Below are positions 49,685-62,288 of a stretch of DNA of 64,000 nt, piece after piece. Every line of letters starts with the position of its first letter. Position 1 is the first letter of the stretch. The translations under genes were made by a program, and so were the position numbers. Origin of the DNA: Arachis hypogaea (taxonomy: Eukaryota; Streptophyta; Magnoliopsida; Fabales; Fabaceae); the NCBI RefSeq assembly GCF_003086295.3, contig NC_092043.1, forward strand, positions 51,426,598 to 51,490,597, given 5' to 3'. The notes below the pieces were generated by a model, which did no database searches, was not told the DNA's origin, and saw nothing but the letters and a program-made list of their open reading frames with translations.

Positions 49685-51747
49685 CAATGTTCTTAAAACC
49701 GGTTCGAACTGGCCGGTCGAACTCTGAATCGGACGCAGAAGCGGTTCGGATAATAAGAAAAACCACAGAATTTGAAAATCGGTGTTGAACCGACGAACCG
49801 GTCGGTTACCGGTCGGTCGAACCGAATCGGAACCCGGCCGATTTTTTAATCTTGCAGCAAAACGCCGCCGTTTTGTGTTTTGGGAACCCTAATTCCCTTT
49901 TTCCCTTCGCAGCTCCCACTTTCGTCCAGCACTCCAGTTGCTCTGCACTCCATCGTCCCACAGAAGAGTGAAGACAGAGCAACACCCACGACTCCACGAG
50001 GCCGCCATGACCCACCACAGTTCAGCAAGGGTCAGACTTCAGAGAGAGTGAGACTGTGAGAGACATAGAGAACGCCTGAAGCCCTCAACGCACTCACCTC
50101 CGTCGCGCCTTCAGCACCGTCACGCCGTTAGCAGCGTCGCGCCGTCAGCTCCGTGGCGCCGTTGGGTCCGTCGCGCCTTCAGATACCTTGCGCAGTCAGC
50201 ATCGTCCGCCGTCAGCTCCATCGCGCCCTCAGCCACTTCGCATGTCACCTCCGTCGAGCTCTGCCTCTGAGAAAGCAATAGAGAAGCGTTGAAGCGTTGA
50301 AAAAATTAAAGCCTGAAGTCCTTCGAGCTATGAGAGAAAGCAATAGATTTCCTCATTTTCAGGTAATTTTTAATTTAGTGATTCTGATTCTGATGAACTG
50401 AACTTTGATGAACTTAACTCTGATTCTGATACTGATTCTGATGAAAAAAAAATTATAGAGAATCCTGAGTGCTTTTTTTCTGAAAATTATAGAGAATCAC
50501 CTGATGTCATGCGAGCTTTACTTGATCTTGTTACATTGCATTGCAAGGTTAATAATTTAGATTCAGTTGAGGCAATGAAAGAAATACACCTATATAGAGA
50601 TCGAAAGGAAAGTTTTGATAGGCCTGAAGCTGTTCCAGCTGCAAAAAAACTTCAACCTGGTAATAATATCTGTTTGATAATAAGCTTTAGTTATTTACTT
50701 ATTTTATGTTTTGGTTTCCTTAATTTGATAACTAATACTTGAGATATGGGATTGTAATTTGTAGATGAATGGTGGAGGTTGTTTGGTAGTTCTGCTCCAT
50801 GTTTACAAAAAATTGTAGTTCGCATTCTTAGCCAAGCATATGCTTCTTCAGGGTGTGAAAGGAATTGGAGTCTTTTTTATCAAATTCATACAACAAGAAG
50901 GAATAGATTGGAGCATGATAGGCTAAATGATATTGTGTATGTTACATATAATTTGCGTCTTAAATCCAGGTAATCTATATTTCATCCTTTCATTTCATAT
51001 CATTAGATTTTGTATAGCTAATATACTAGGCTTATCATCTATTGTATTTAATTTGTTAGGAATGAAAGAAAAAAAAGAAAGCAAAAGTCGCAATATGATC
51101 CAATCGATATTGAAACTATTGATAAGGTTGATTGTTGGGTGACGGAAGAGGTTGTTGAAAAAGAGCCTGATCTTCCAAGTAATATTGAAGACTTGCTTCG
51201 TGAGTATTATAGTTTATTGATCAGACAATAAATTACAATAGCTTTTATCTTTAATTTATTGATAATGTGTTATATTTTCTTAGATGAGATTGATGCTGAT
51301 TTAGATCAAGGTGGTAGTGGTGGTAGTACTAGTACATTTTATGCTGCACCACTTGCTTTTTCTGGTCCAAGTAGTGGAAATGAAGGTGATGAAATCAATG
51401 AGGCAAATCTGCAGTAAATTATGGAGGATTTTGATGATTGATGACAAACTTGGATCATTTTGATGCTGCTATGTTATGTTTGATTGGTTGTTTGTTGACT
51501 TTTGAACTTTGAAATTATATTTGAATGAGATTATAACATTTGGTTTATGTAGTACTTTTAATTTGAATGATATTTTAAAATTTAGATTAGACTATAATTA
51601 TATTTTCATGTGCTTATTTATATTTTATTTATTATTTTATTATAAAACGATTTTTACGGTTCAATCACGGTCAAATCGGTTGAACCTATGAACCAGTAAA
51701 CCAGTGCCTAGAACGGTTCGATGACCGGTTCGGTTTTCAGAACCTTG
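49685..51747 (+). mobile_element. 2063-bp hAT derivative, copy 2
   Basis: TIRs are CAATGTTCTTAAAACCGGTT and, as complement, CAAGGTTCTGAAAACCGAAC. Target duplication GTCGAAGA (49677-49684) and GTTGAAGA (51748-51755), one mismatch. Collinear with copy 1 (24228-26300) apart from small indels, such as a 15-bp duplication near 50405 and a missing 17-bp unit near 50215. The related empty site at 36854-36920 confirms both borders. Confidence 0.95.
50509..51417 (+). pseudogene. hAT transposase C-terminal (dimerisation) exons, copy 2
   Basis: Same inferred exon plan as copy 1, offset by 25447: up to 50659, 50765-50969, 51060-51199 and 51284-51417, all borders conserved. The first two exons translate identically to copy 1; the last exon ends EINEANLQ here against EISEVNLQ in copy 1. 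The hAT dimerisation block (SQAYASSGCERNWS, RRNRLEHDRLNDIVYV) is complete. BED and catalytic domains are absent. Confidence 0.75.
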
Positions 51748-51801
51748 GTTGAAGATGCATCAACATTTGATCATAATTTATTTGTTTGTATTCATATATA
51801 A

Positions 51802-52528
51802 CTAGTGTATAATCCTGCCATAATAAAATATATATATATATATATATGAAGTAATTTTATTAAAGAATTAAACAAAAATATATAATAATAATTATTATAA
51901 ATAATTTATAAATTTATAATTACAATCAAATTTTAATAATTTTTAATGATAAAAAAATAACTAATATTTGTCTCAACTAATTTAAGTTGGTTGAGTGTTA
52001 TCTTCGTCAATTAAGGAGTTTAAATTTTGTTTTTTGTGTGTAACAACTTATTCGCTAGCGACAGATATTATAAAAAAAATTAGCATATGACTTTAAAATA
52101 AATTTATTTTTATTAAAATTTATCTAAAATAATTTTATTTGTTGATATTATATTTATTTTTAAAATCGAAATAATATGATCAACGTTATTACTTTATTAA
52201 AACTTCACATTTTATGACATAATGTTTAAGGTTTCAAAGTTATAGACTTACGCCATTGCAAAAATTATTGAATTAGTTCATATTTTTTGGTACCATTACT
52301 AAAATATCATTATTAAATATTAATTCGTGTAAAAAAAATATAACAAATTTTATTATTCAATAATTTATTTTATTAAAAAAATAAATTATTATTCACTATA
52401 GTAAATACATTTTTTTCTAATTTCTTATCCACAATTACAATACAATATTAATCTCCAGCAGTTAAATCTTTATTATTTAGTCAACTTTAATTATTAGATC
52501 GGTTCCGTTAAGTAGACAATAGAATTTA
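51802..52528. other. Intergenic, AT-rich
   Basis: Contains a short (TA)n tract (51829-51847). No gene recognised. Confidence 0.5.
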
Positions 52529-52803
52529 GGTTTAATTACTCTGTTGGTCCCTATAATTTGACAAAATTTTTAACTAGGTTCCTATACTTTTTTTCTTTTT
52601 AATTGAGTCTTTGCATCAATTTTTTTTTTAATTGGGTCCTTACACTTTTTTTCTTTTATTTAGGTTCCTATACTAATTTTTTTTTAGTTAGGTCCCTATA
52701 AAATTAAGCCAATTACTATTATGTGGGATTTAATTAAAAAAAAAATATAAAGGCCTAATTAAAAATTTCACAAAACCATAAGAACCAACAGAATAATTAA
52801 ACC
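52529..52803. mobile_element. 275-bp MULE-derived MITE
   Basis: Starts GGTTTAATTACTCTGTTGGT and ends with its complement (ACCAACAGAATAATTAAACC). The repeated GGTTCCTATACTTTTTTTCT words match the TIR of the 42154-46109 MULE. Flanks TAGAATTTA and TAAAATATA match at 7 of 9 positions, a decayed 9-bp duplication. Non-coding. Confidence 0.8.
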
Positions 52804-53356
52804 TAAAATATATGAATAATGAATTTAAATTTTGACCCACTAAAAATTAAAAAAAAAAACACTCCACAAAAAATAGATAACAAAAAATACTAATACTTAC
52901 TTTCAAAAAATTTAACCATACAATTTCTTCTCTACTTTATCGCTGCTGCTTCTTCTCCCGTCCACCCTCTTTCACGTTGCAACGCCATTGCCAACATCCT
53001 CACCGGCGCGTCTCTCTTTGTCGCCGGTAGTCATCATTGCTGTCGAGCATCTTACGGTTGTTGCTGTGTCATCAACTAGCTCTCGTCAGCGTCTCTCTCC
53101 CTCTTCGGTCGTCATCCTGGCCGTCCAGTCTTACAGTATTATAGATAGATATCTAATTAATGAGAAATTTAATGCGTACGCGATACGTTAAATGTTGTGG
53201 TCAATCCATAATATGTCGGATGGTAATTTTATTAGGTATGTGAATGAATATTTTCATACTAAAATGGATGTTTAATTTATTGGAATTGAATTTATGTATT
53301 TAACAATTAAGATATGTCAGATATTCAATTCACTTGGTATAGGGATGATTATTTTA

Positions 53357-53494
53357 AGGTAAAATTTCAGATGCAGTCGACTTTACGTGAAGTTGATAAT
53401 CGAGAACCGTTAGATGATTTGACTGATTTGACTAAATTTTCATCCAACAGCTCTCGACTATCAACTTCACGTAAAAGCACCTGAGTTTTCACCT
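53357..53494. mobile_element. 138-bp near-palindromic fold-back MITE
   Basis: The arms AGTCGACTTTACGTGAAGTT / TATCAACTTCACGTAAA and GAGAACCGTTAGATGA / CATCCAACAGCTCTC pair around a TGATTTGACT centre. The outer ends are AGGTAAAA and TTTTCACCT. TATTTTA flanks both sides (53350-53356, 53495-53501). I recall very similar fold-back elements as high copy in legumes. Confidence 0.85.
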
Positions 53495-53501
53495 TATTTT
53501 A

Positions 53502-54300
53502 ATTCTTAAATGGATGATTATTTGATTAGGTTGCATTTATATTAGTAAGAGACAATGTAATCCATTTTTGAGTATAATTCATTTACACTAACAAAATAGA
53601 ACTTCCACTCCTGCGTCTGCACAGACTGCAAAGAGACAATGACAGTGTCGGTGGATGCGGAAGCATGCACAGACAACAATATTTTGACTGCGTCTGAACG
53701 ATGTTAACAAAAAACGACGATGTTTTGATGTTTTGGAATGATTATCTCTGACACTGATAAAAATTTTTGAGTGTGAATTAAAGATCGACAACAACAAATT
53801 TTAGATATAGACTAAAAACTGAGAGATTATAATAAAATTAAAAAAATTATATGTAATATATATGAATAAGTTTAATTGTTAATTTTAATTTTTAAATTTT
53901 AAAATATAAAATTAATTAATTAATTAAAAATCTTATTTAAATTTTAAATTTATCTTTCTTTTTAAATTCATTATTCACATTATTCATCATTTTCATTATT
54001 TAGTGTCTAAGAGTACTTTCTCTAATTATTAATACATCATGATATCAAAAAGGTAGTGCTCAGAGGCACATATCCTCGACATGACTGAATACAAGTGGGC
54101 CTTACTATATGGAGAATTTTATATATAGATATAATATTCGAAATTCTAAATGATTGGACAGAGATATATAATTTATCTTCTTCATCAATTGAAGACTTAT
54201 AGACATTAACCGTACCTGTTTTCTTGCCTTCTGAGGACATGGGAAGGATAAAATTACGACGTTGTTTACATCGTCATCATCATCATTTGGCTCTCCACAA

Positions 54301-54365
<65 letters not shown>

Positions 54366-55084
54366 ATTGACGAACGATGATGTGGGAAGTGGGCGTAATA
54401 GTCGATTAGTAGTCTTCTCAAATTTTTGTTTGCTATTTGCTATGCCACCTCTAGTTGTTCCACTTGTTAGTTGTTATTTTGTTAATGGATATATGAAGCA
54501 TGGAAATTATCAGAAAGCATATATAGATTTACAGCGAAGCTCTAACGAAGTGGTCAAGTTAAATATCCTCAGCACGACTTAATTTATAGTTTGTATAATT
54601 GGAAAATCAAATTTCTATGATTAATAAACAAATAAATTAATTAAATACAATCTATATAAGGATATTGATATACGTTGGATTGCACAGCTAGCTAGCTAGC
54701 ACACGTTGTGGGTATATATATTATATATAGGCAAAGGAAAAGTATAAATCACTATCAGAACCAAATTTGAAAACTCACTCATTAAGTGCAATACAAGAAA
54801 CCAAACTGCGGGGAAAGCTAAGCCCTTTTTCTTCTTCCCCAGCTCATCAAAGCAATTAATTAAATTCAAACATAATAAGGTATATATATCATGGCTGGGC
54901 TATCAATTGGTTAGAGTAAAGAAGCATAAATAGATGGTTCCCATCCACCAATTTTCATATAGAATTTTGTTTTACAAGAATAATATATATAGAGATGTTT
55001 AATCTATGTTTTAGTAACCCAGGCTTACAAGAAACGAAGAAAGAAAGAAAAAATCAATCATTAGTTAATTAATTCTATTCGATT
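53502..55084. other. Intergenic 3' of the MIF gene, no gene recognised
   Basis: AT-rich; holds a (TA)n tract at 54302-54361. Open frames at 53588-53797 and 54037-54240 show no family motif. Confidence 0.5.
54302..54361. repeat. (TA)n microsatellite
   Basis: About 60 bp of uninterrupted TA dinucleotide. Confidence 0.97.
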
Positions 55085-55342
55085 TCAGTTTTGATGATGA
55101 GGAGGAGAGTACTCACAGACAACCTCAGTTTGCACTTCCCTGCGGTGGAAGTTGCGGTGGCAGCCACAAGCAGCACACGTGAGAGCGCCGTTGGTTCCTT
55201 CCCCTGCACTGGCCATGAACTCCCTGCACCCATCCACCGCGTACCCTCCGATATTGGCCGCGTGATTCTTCTGGCACTCCCCGTACCTTACGTTCCTTAT
55301 CACCGTCGACGAAGTCTTCACCGCCACCTGTCTCTTCTTCAT
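55085..55342 (-). CDS. Mini zinc finger (MIF) protein
   Basis: An 85-residue plant microprotein made almost only of the ZF-HD zinc-finger dimerisation domain. MIFs lack a homeodomain and act as negative partners of zinc-finger homeodomain factors, affecting hormone responses and floral meristem termination. Order: basic start MKKRQVAVK, then [20 protein letters not shown] (19-38), [24 protein letters not shown] (54-69) and a short polar tail. All expected Cys and His residues of the ZF-HD finger are present. Length and single-exon form suit MIF1-MIF3. The start at 55342 gives the family's usual MKKRQ beginning. Intact; which MIF orthologue is not resolvable here. Confidence 0.95.
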   Translation of the reverse strand: MKKRQVAVKTSSTVIRNVRYGECQKNHAANIGGYAVDGCREFMASAGEGTNGALTCAACGCHRNFHRREVQTEVVCEYSPPHHQN

Positions 55343-55394
55343 CCTTCTCGATCGATCTCTGATCTCTTCTTCAAAATGAAAAAACCTATGCGTC

Positions 55395-55402
55395 TATATA
55401 TA
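55395..55402 (-). promoter_or_regulatory. Putative TATA box of the MIF gene
   Basis: TATATATA on the minus strand, 53 bp before the ATG, which would allow a leader of about 20-25 nt. A telo-box-like AACCCTAACCCTAG lies further upstream at about 55555, a motif often seen near plant transcription starts. Confidence 0.4.
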
Positions 55403-56581
55403 CGTACAGATGTCTCAGACTTAACAATCAGTTATCGATTTCAGATTTTCACCCACAAGAATTAGATGATGGCTACACGCGCACACACATACATATTTGG
55501 TGGTATAATTCTATAGGTCTATCTATATATAGGTCAATGCTCCTGGGGTTGGCTAACCCTAACCCTAGTAGTGTGTGGCTTTCTTATTATTTTATTTGCT
55601 GAAATATGCAGGAGCAAGGAGTAAGATATATGTGGAAGTAGAAATTATTAATCAAGATGGATGATGTTTCGCAGCCTTATTTTACCTACTTTTTGGGTGG
55701 TCATTTAGGTCAAAGCAATGACTATGAGTGAGGCATAGGAACACCTCTAATTTAGTCTCACTAACCATTATTATTGCTTCATAAGCCAATGAAGGAAGAA
55801 CGCGTGCGTCAACAAACTAGTGGGATTGGAATGGTGGTGGGGTTTCTTTCTTCTCTTTCTTGCCACATACAGGAAGGTGTTGAATGAAGATCAGAAGAAG
55901 TAGGTTTACACACACACAACCAATAAAAATGATCTAGCTATATCATCCCCTTTTCCTCTTGGAAGTATAATAAGAAAAAGAGATTGTGGATCCCTCTAAT
56001 GCTAGAACGGGACAAAAACTTCAAAGCAGCGTATTAAGAAACGCTGGTCCTTTGCACTATAACCTACCTCACATTATACAACCCTACAACATTACTTGTC
56101 TTTCAGAAGTGATAGCTCACCTGTATATCATTTGATTGATTGATTATTTCAACCAAAAAAATTCGCATTCGATAGAGGAAAGAAATACAAACGAATAAGA
56201 TTAGCTCTATATATATATGTACACGTACATGGGGTAGTAATAATAATGTGAATTAAGTAATCAGAGGCCAGGAGAGTGTTTGCTACCTTTTAATCTGGTC
56301 AAACTGATTGATTAAAATATTTAAGCATGGTTACCAACCAAAGGGTAGATGCTGATTTTATATCTGAAATGGGTCCAATCTGATACTCAAAAGGCAGGTT
56401 GCTGTGGCCCTTGCAACTGTGACAACAACTCTTGTCTAAATTTAATTACCTAAGATTCTAATAATTATTATAGGAGCATTCCCCACACGCTCTCATATCA
56501 ATGAGAACCCTGGACCCTTCCACTACTCTCCTTAGCTTTGATCAAATCCGGCACAATCATAACTTTTCAATATTTCAACAT

Positions 56582-56615
<34 letters not shown>

Positions 56616-57450
56616 ACCATTATTTACTTATTTATATAAATATGAAAATGTGATTCTTTTTTTCATCTTTATGTACTGTTCAGAAGAGAAATGACCTAGT
56701 GATGATGATAATAATAAAAACCCCGACGATTTCCCATCTAGAAAAAATGTGAGACATGTGTGATTCTGTAGTTGATATATATTTTGTTTTTGACGGTTTG
56801 GAAACACAGGAGCGAGACAAGAAAACAGAAAGACAGATTAGAGTAAAGAAGGAAAGGCACGCAGCCGTTATAATCTACACTGCATTATTACGAAAAGATA
56901 TCCCATTATAATTAGTGCTGGCCCATATGGGAATGGGTATGCAGTGGAATTAGAATGAAGAAAATAGAAATCAATTTGCAGTGCCACAGACAAGTTTAAT
57001 TTATTCGACCGTGAAATAATTAAAAGTCAAGATATTATTCATCCTAATCATGTTTTTTTTAAACTAAAATTAACTATCAGTCACAAAAAAAAAAACTAAA
57101 ATTGACTATCAAAATTAATTATTAAGATAAAATATTTATTTAAAAATAAAATATATATTAAAAATAAATTAAATTATATATATATGGTGAATAATTTTAA
57201 TGTATAAATATTTTTTTTATTCATTCGATCCACTTAATTTATAGCATGAGCAATACATGCAGAAGCAAATAAAGCATGATGAGGAACCTCCACCTCCACC
57301 CTCACCTCCACCACCAACGCCATATATCATCAAGATTCAAGAAACTAGCTAGAAAAGGGACAAGAACACAAATTGGAATGGGGCATTAACATGTGCACAT
57401 TTGACTAATTGACAAAGGACAAGGACGACACTTGGTTCTAGCTAGCTTGT
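55403..57450. other. Upstream region of the MIF gene, no other gene seen
   Basis: AT-rich intergenic sequence with a short (TA)n at 56585-56611. No coding motif recognised. Confidence 0.5.
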
Positions 57451-57456
57451 CACTGC

Positions 57457-57457
57457 T

Positions 57458-57517
<60 letters not shown>
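57457..57517. repeat. Compound (CA)n(TA)n microsatellite
   Basis: About 24 bp of CA followed by about 36 bp of TA. Confidence 0.95.
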
Positions 57518-57520
<3 letters not shown>

Positions 57521-57544
57521 CCTAATTTAATTTGTTCATGAGAA

Positions 57545-57975
57545 TCTTAATTTTTCTCTAAAATTTTAATAACCATTATTTAGTCTCTAAATTTAATAAA
57601 TGTAGCTAATGTTAATTTTTAGAACAACTTTCAATATACAGACATTAATGAATTACTGATATGAGTAATTGAATATTATGTTAAACTCTGTAAAATGATA
57701 TTATTTTGATTTTGATACTCAAACAATCCAAAAATATCATGAATAGTGTTTATTGAATATTTTCTTCCCTTAACAAGTGATAAGATGTCATTTTCTTATA
57801 TTTAAACACCAAAACTAAAATAATATTGCTTTATATGTTGCTATCTATGTCCGTACTCTATTAATATTTGTGTATCGAAAATTATTTTAAAAACTAATGT
57901 GAATCAAATTTGTAAAATTTAAAAATTAAATAAATACAATTAAAATTTTAAAGACTAAATTAAAATTTATCTATA
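57545..57975. mobile_element. Inverted-repeat MITE related to the 12-kb element
   Basis: The left arm (CTCTAAAATTTTAATAACCA, TTTAGTCTCTAAATTTAATA) is mirrored at 57880-57970 (TTTAAAAATTAAATAAATAC, AATTAAAATTTTAAAGACTA). It shares the TTTAGTCTCTAAATTT wording with the element at 11998-12172. Non-coding. Confidence 0.55.
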
Positions 57976-58907
57976 AGATCAATCACTAAATTGAATATTA
58001 TTTCATATAGCATATATCATTCACATAATTAATTAATAAATAAATACACATATATATACACTAAACACTATTTTACTTTCATCATTTGGTTGATTGATTG
58101 ATTCCAATCTGGAGAAGCATATATAGTATATAACTGTCTCTGCCATTGTCAAATGTCAACAATTTGGTTCTATTCCAGTATTTGTCTGCTCCAACCAGCA
58201 ATGTTAATATGCAAGGAAGTGGAAGATAAAAAGATATTGAAATAATAATTAAATACTCAATTGTATTATCTTCCTAACTAATGTCTTTAATGCTGAGTGT
58301 TACAATTGCTACATTAGCAGTTTATATACATAAAAGACAATGGCACGTTGGCAAAAGTTTGCCAGCGCTGCGATGTGAATTGTGCTCACTTAGTGTGGAA
58401 GCAATGTGTTATATGTTGCTTGGCGCTGTAAATCATTGGTCAATTAGTGCTGATGGAAGCGTGTGATTGTTTTCTTCTGTTGGAGGTTCATGAGTTATGG
58501 GGCGCTACTACCATTTTATGTAGCCCAAACCTTTTTGTCAAAACCAAATACAAGCTATTTATGATGGGTTTAGTATAATTTGAACTTTTTAAATTAAAAC
58601 CAGTTTATTTGATATTTTAAATATAATTTTTTAAAAGTTATAAAAGTTATGTTTGGTAAAATAAAATAAAATAAAAATATTTTTTAATGAGCTACAAATT
58701 AAATAAATTGTATTTATTAAAATTACTTTTAATATTTAAAATATTTTTAATAATAAATATAAATGAATAAGTATATATAAAAAATTAATTTTTAATTAGC
58801 CAAGTCAACCTTTTTATTATTGTAAAATTATTTTTTAATTCTCATTTTTTAGTTAATTTAAAATTTTAAGAATTTAAATAAAAAAGTAATAATTTCAAAA
58901 GAATTAG

Positions 58908-61900
58908 TGTAAGAATCGGAATAACCGCCTTAATAAAATAATAAATTTTAACTGTCTGGAATAGGTTCGAAAATATGAAAATATTATTTTGAAAATAAAA
59001 AGGTAAAATTTGAATTCAATAAACTTTTCTGAGTAGAAAAATGTATCTTTTGCAAAAAAAAATTTGTAAAAATGCGTACCGGTGTTTAAACCGGCAGTAC
59101 CGGCTCTAGTCTGTCTGGTACTGCGTATTAAGAAAAAGAAGATTTTTTGAAAATTGAATTTATTGTTTTGAAAATACAAAAATAATTTAGAATTAAAAAC
59201 CGGACACTAATTCAAAAGGTTTTGGCCCAAAGTTGGGTCAAACGGATTTAAAAATGCTAACGGGTTGACCCGAACTCAAGTTGGGCCCAAGCCCAACATA
59301 TATAAGTGTCAATTAATGAGCATTCAGCTCATTTTACCCTATAACCAAAGAAAAGGGGTGCTGGAAGTGACGGGAGAAGAGAAGAGAATTTACTATTCAT
59401 CTTCTCTTTTATTTATTCATAACTTGAGCTTTGGAGTTCCGATTGACGAGCTGTTTGTAGCTGCGCAAGCTCTCGTCGAGTTCTTCATTTATAGCTAGGC
59501 GTTGTTGGTAAGAAATTAAAACTCAAGCTCCAGTTTTCAACCCTAAATATTTTGCGTTTTTACGTTTGGTTTTGAGTAGATTTTGTAATTTTGTTTGTTT
59601 AGGGATGATCTATCATTAGATTATTGTTGGATTTTATCCCTAATATCATTGTTAAGGTAAGTCTCTTTGAAATCTTATGGTTTGATATTTTGGTTAGCCA
59701 TAGTGTTGATTTTTGGTATGTTATATGTGTATAGCTTAATAGTTGGTGAGTTTTGGAAGTAGTGTTGGTGCTTGAGACTTGTTATTGATCTTGTTAAAAT
59801 CAAGCTTTGTGTATTTGTGCATATTGAAAATCGACTAAGGTATGGTTTCGGTTTTTTCTATATAATATGTAATATTTCTGGATCACTTAGACTAGTGGAT
59901 CCTAAGATAGGATTGAATGATGTTGGTGTATGATTAATTATATGTAAATTTATGTTTGATGATGAAGAAGATGATACGGAGTGTTGAAATGTGTGATATA
60001 TAAATTATGATGATTGATGATGGATATTGATGATTATGATGTGTGATGATAAATGTTGATGATGGTATTGGATTTTGAATCTTGTGGTTGGTGTTGATAT
60101 TGAATGGTGGTGAATGTTGCTTATGAAGAGTTAAATTATGTAAAATTGTTAAGGTTGGGATCTTGATTTATGAATGGTTGATTTTTGTTGAATTATGGTA
60201 GAAAGATTGAATAAAACGGAGGTTGAGTTGATTGAAGTGTAATAGAATGATAAAGTGTAGTATGTGGTAGTGTTTTGTGATGAATTCAGTAGGTTTTGGA
60301 TTGGTTTGGTTTTGAAATTTGAAAACTAGAGAACTTTGATGTTTTTTTATAAAACTTTATTTTTAACGAACTTTGGCTGATTATAACTTGAGCCTCAAAT
60401 TTTGAAATTGAGTGATTTTTATTTTAAATTAAAGATGATTTCAAAAGTTTTAAAATGATATAAAATTTGAAGAAAATGGAGTTTGTAGAGAAAGTTATGA
60501 ACGCTTGAAGTTCGGTGCAAAAATCTAAAAATTCTGCAGCTTAAAATTTTCCGAAGTCTGTTAAAGGTCGCGTAGGCGACACAGTACACGTGACGCAAGC
60601 ATTCCATTCGGGTTGGAACACTCGCGTATGCGAAAGGGGTTCCGCGTACGCGAACGCACCTTTTTCAACGTGTGTGTACACACGGCAGGAGTATGCGTAC
60701 GCACAATCCCTGTTTTGCTGAAAATGTGTGTTTCTTCACTTTTAAGGGTTCTCTTGCTTTCCAAACCTCTTTAACTTCTCATTAAGGCTTGTGGCTAGTG
60801 CTTAGATCCTAAGACTAGTAAAGATAGGTTTATGATTTGAGATTAGTGAATTTATGTTTGAGTTTAGAATACGGAGACTTAGGTTTCTGAAGTTGTTAGT
60901 AGTCTGTTGAAATACTATATTTTCTTCTCTGCCGCAAGAGTGTGCCAGGCACTATATCTTCGGAGCATGCCAGTGTACCAGGCACTAAATCCTCGGAACA
61001 ATAGTATTGTTCCAGGCACTAAATCCTCATAACAAAAGCCTGCCGGCGCTATATCCTCGGATGTGGCAGAAAGGTGACATTCGAAATGATGTGTCGGTTG
61101 GCATTTATGAACCGACAAGTGATATCACGAGCCAAATAGGATAGATATTCATCATATGCATATTTTACATGCTTGCTTGCTTTGATTACTTTTACTTGAG
61201 TTATGCCTATTTAAATAACATGCCTAAATGTTAGTTGATTTACCTATTATATATGTATATTATTTGTGTTTTACTTGTTTGCATTATATATGTTTTAATG
61301 GCGTTGAGGATGATTGGTAGGCGGTGGTGATGGGTTCGCACGGAGGGTAGGTTGGTGAAGGCTGTGGGACACAGCAGAGACTAGTTTTAGTTAGAAATCC
61401 CCTAAGTTTAGATAATCTTGGCCTGTTTATGGTTTCTGGTTTAAGTTATTTATTTTATTAAGCTTGAATATGCGTATCGATGTGAAGTTCTAGAATTGTC
61501 TTTGGTGTCCCGAAACCTTATATCTTACATATTGGACAATATTACCATATTGAGAATCTTCGATTCTTATACCATATATTATTGTTGTTTTTCAGATGTA
61601 GGTCGTAACCCACCTTGGTGAGTCTGCGGATATGGTGACAGAATGGAGGATAATCTTCCTTATGTTTGATTTTACTATACTTTTATTGTAGTACTCTCTC
61701 ACCTTTTGTATATTTAACGTTATTGCCTTAGAGGTTTTATTTCTGAAAAATTTTGAGAGATAGGTTGTTACTTTTTCAAACTTCAAAATTTTGTTGTATT
61801 CAGTTTTGATTTGTCAGCCTAAACTCAACAGATTGTAACTAGTTCTCTTTTTGTATATTCATACCATATACATATAATTTATTTTAATTATTACCTTGTG

Positions 61901-62133
61901 TATTTAGAGCTATCTACAAGGTTTTATATGTATTATATCTTGTTCTGTTTGTATCTACGCTTTTAGTTAATAGTGTGAACGTTTCGCGCTTTGTAATTTC
62001 GCTTTATGCAACTTTGAGATTTAGTCCTTCATCGGGCTTCTAGTTATATATTATAAGCTTTAGAATTATCGAGACAATTTGTTATCTTTTACTTTATGGC
62101 TAGAAGTAAGGTTTAAGATAACGGAGTATTACA
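58908..62133 (+). mobile_element. Probable solo LTR (about 3.2 kb), gypsy-like
   Basis: Begins TGTAAGAATCGG and ends GGAGTATTACA, i.e. TGTAA...TTACA inverted ends. Flanked by ATTAG (58903-58907) and ATTAA (62134-62138), a 5-bp duplication with one change. A promoter-like CATATATAAGTG at about 59298-59309 precedes leader-like sequence. Internal text includes GCGTACGCGAACG and three imperfect copies of CCAGGCACTAAATCCTCGG (60950-61060), which I recall from peanut gypsy LTRs. No gag-pol is present, so a solo LTR is inferred; the family was not verified. Confidence 0.55.
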
Positions 62134-62288
62134 ATTAACCTAATTAAATGTAAATATTCGTTAATATATATATAGTTATATTACATTTTTTAACTTCTTT
62201 TAAAAGAATTTTTAAGTTTCTAAAGTAAAAAATATAAATACATATTTTTTTATTTGTCAAATATAATCCGAGGTGCTTACATTTGTTT

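Noticed and set aside
55554..55567. TAACCCTAACCCTAG, telomere-like
   Set aside because: Only about two heptamer units; better read as a promoter telo-box than as interstitial telomere.
58281..58466. 61-residue frame near 58.3 kb
   Set aside because: No recognisable motif, no splice or promoter support.
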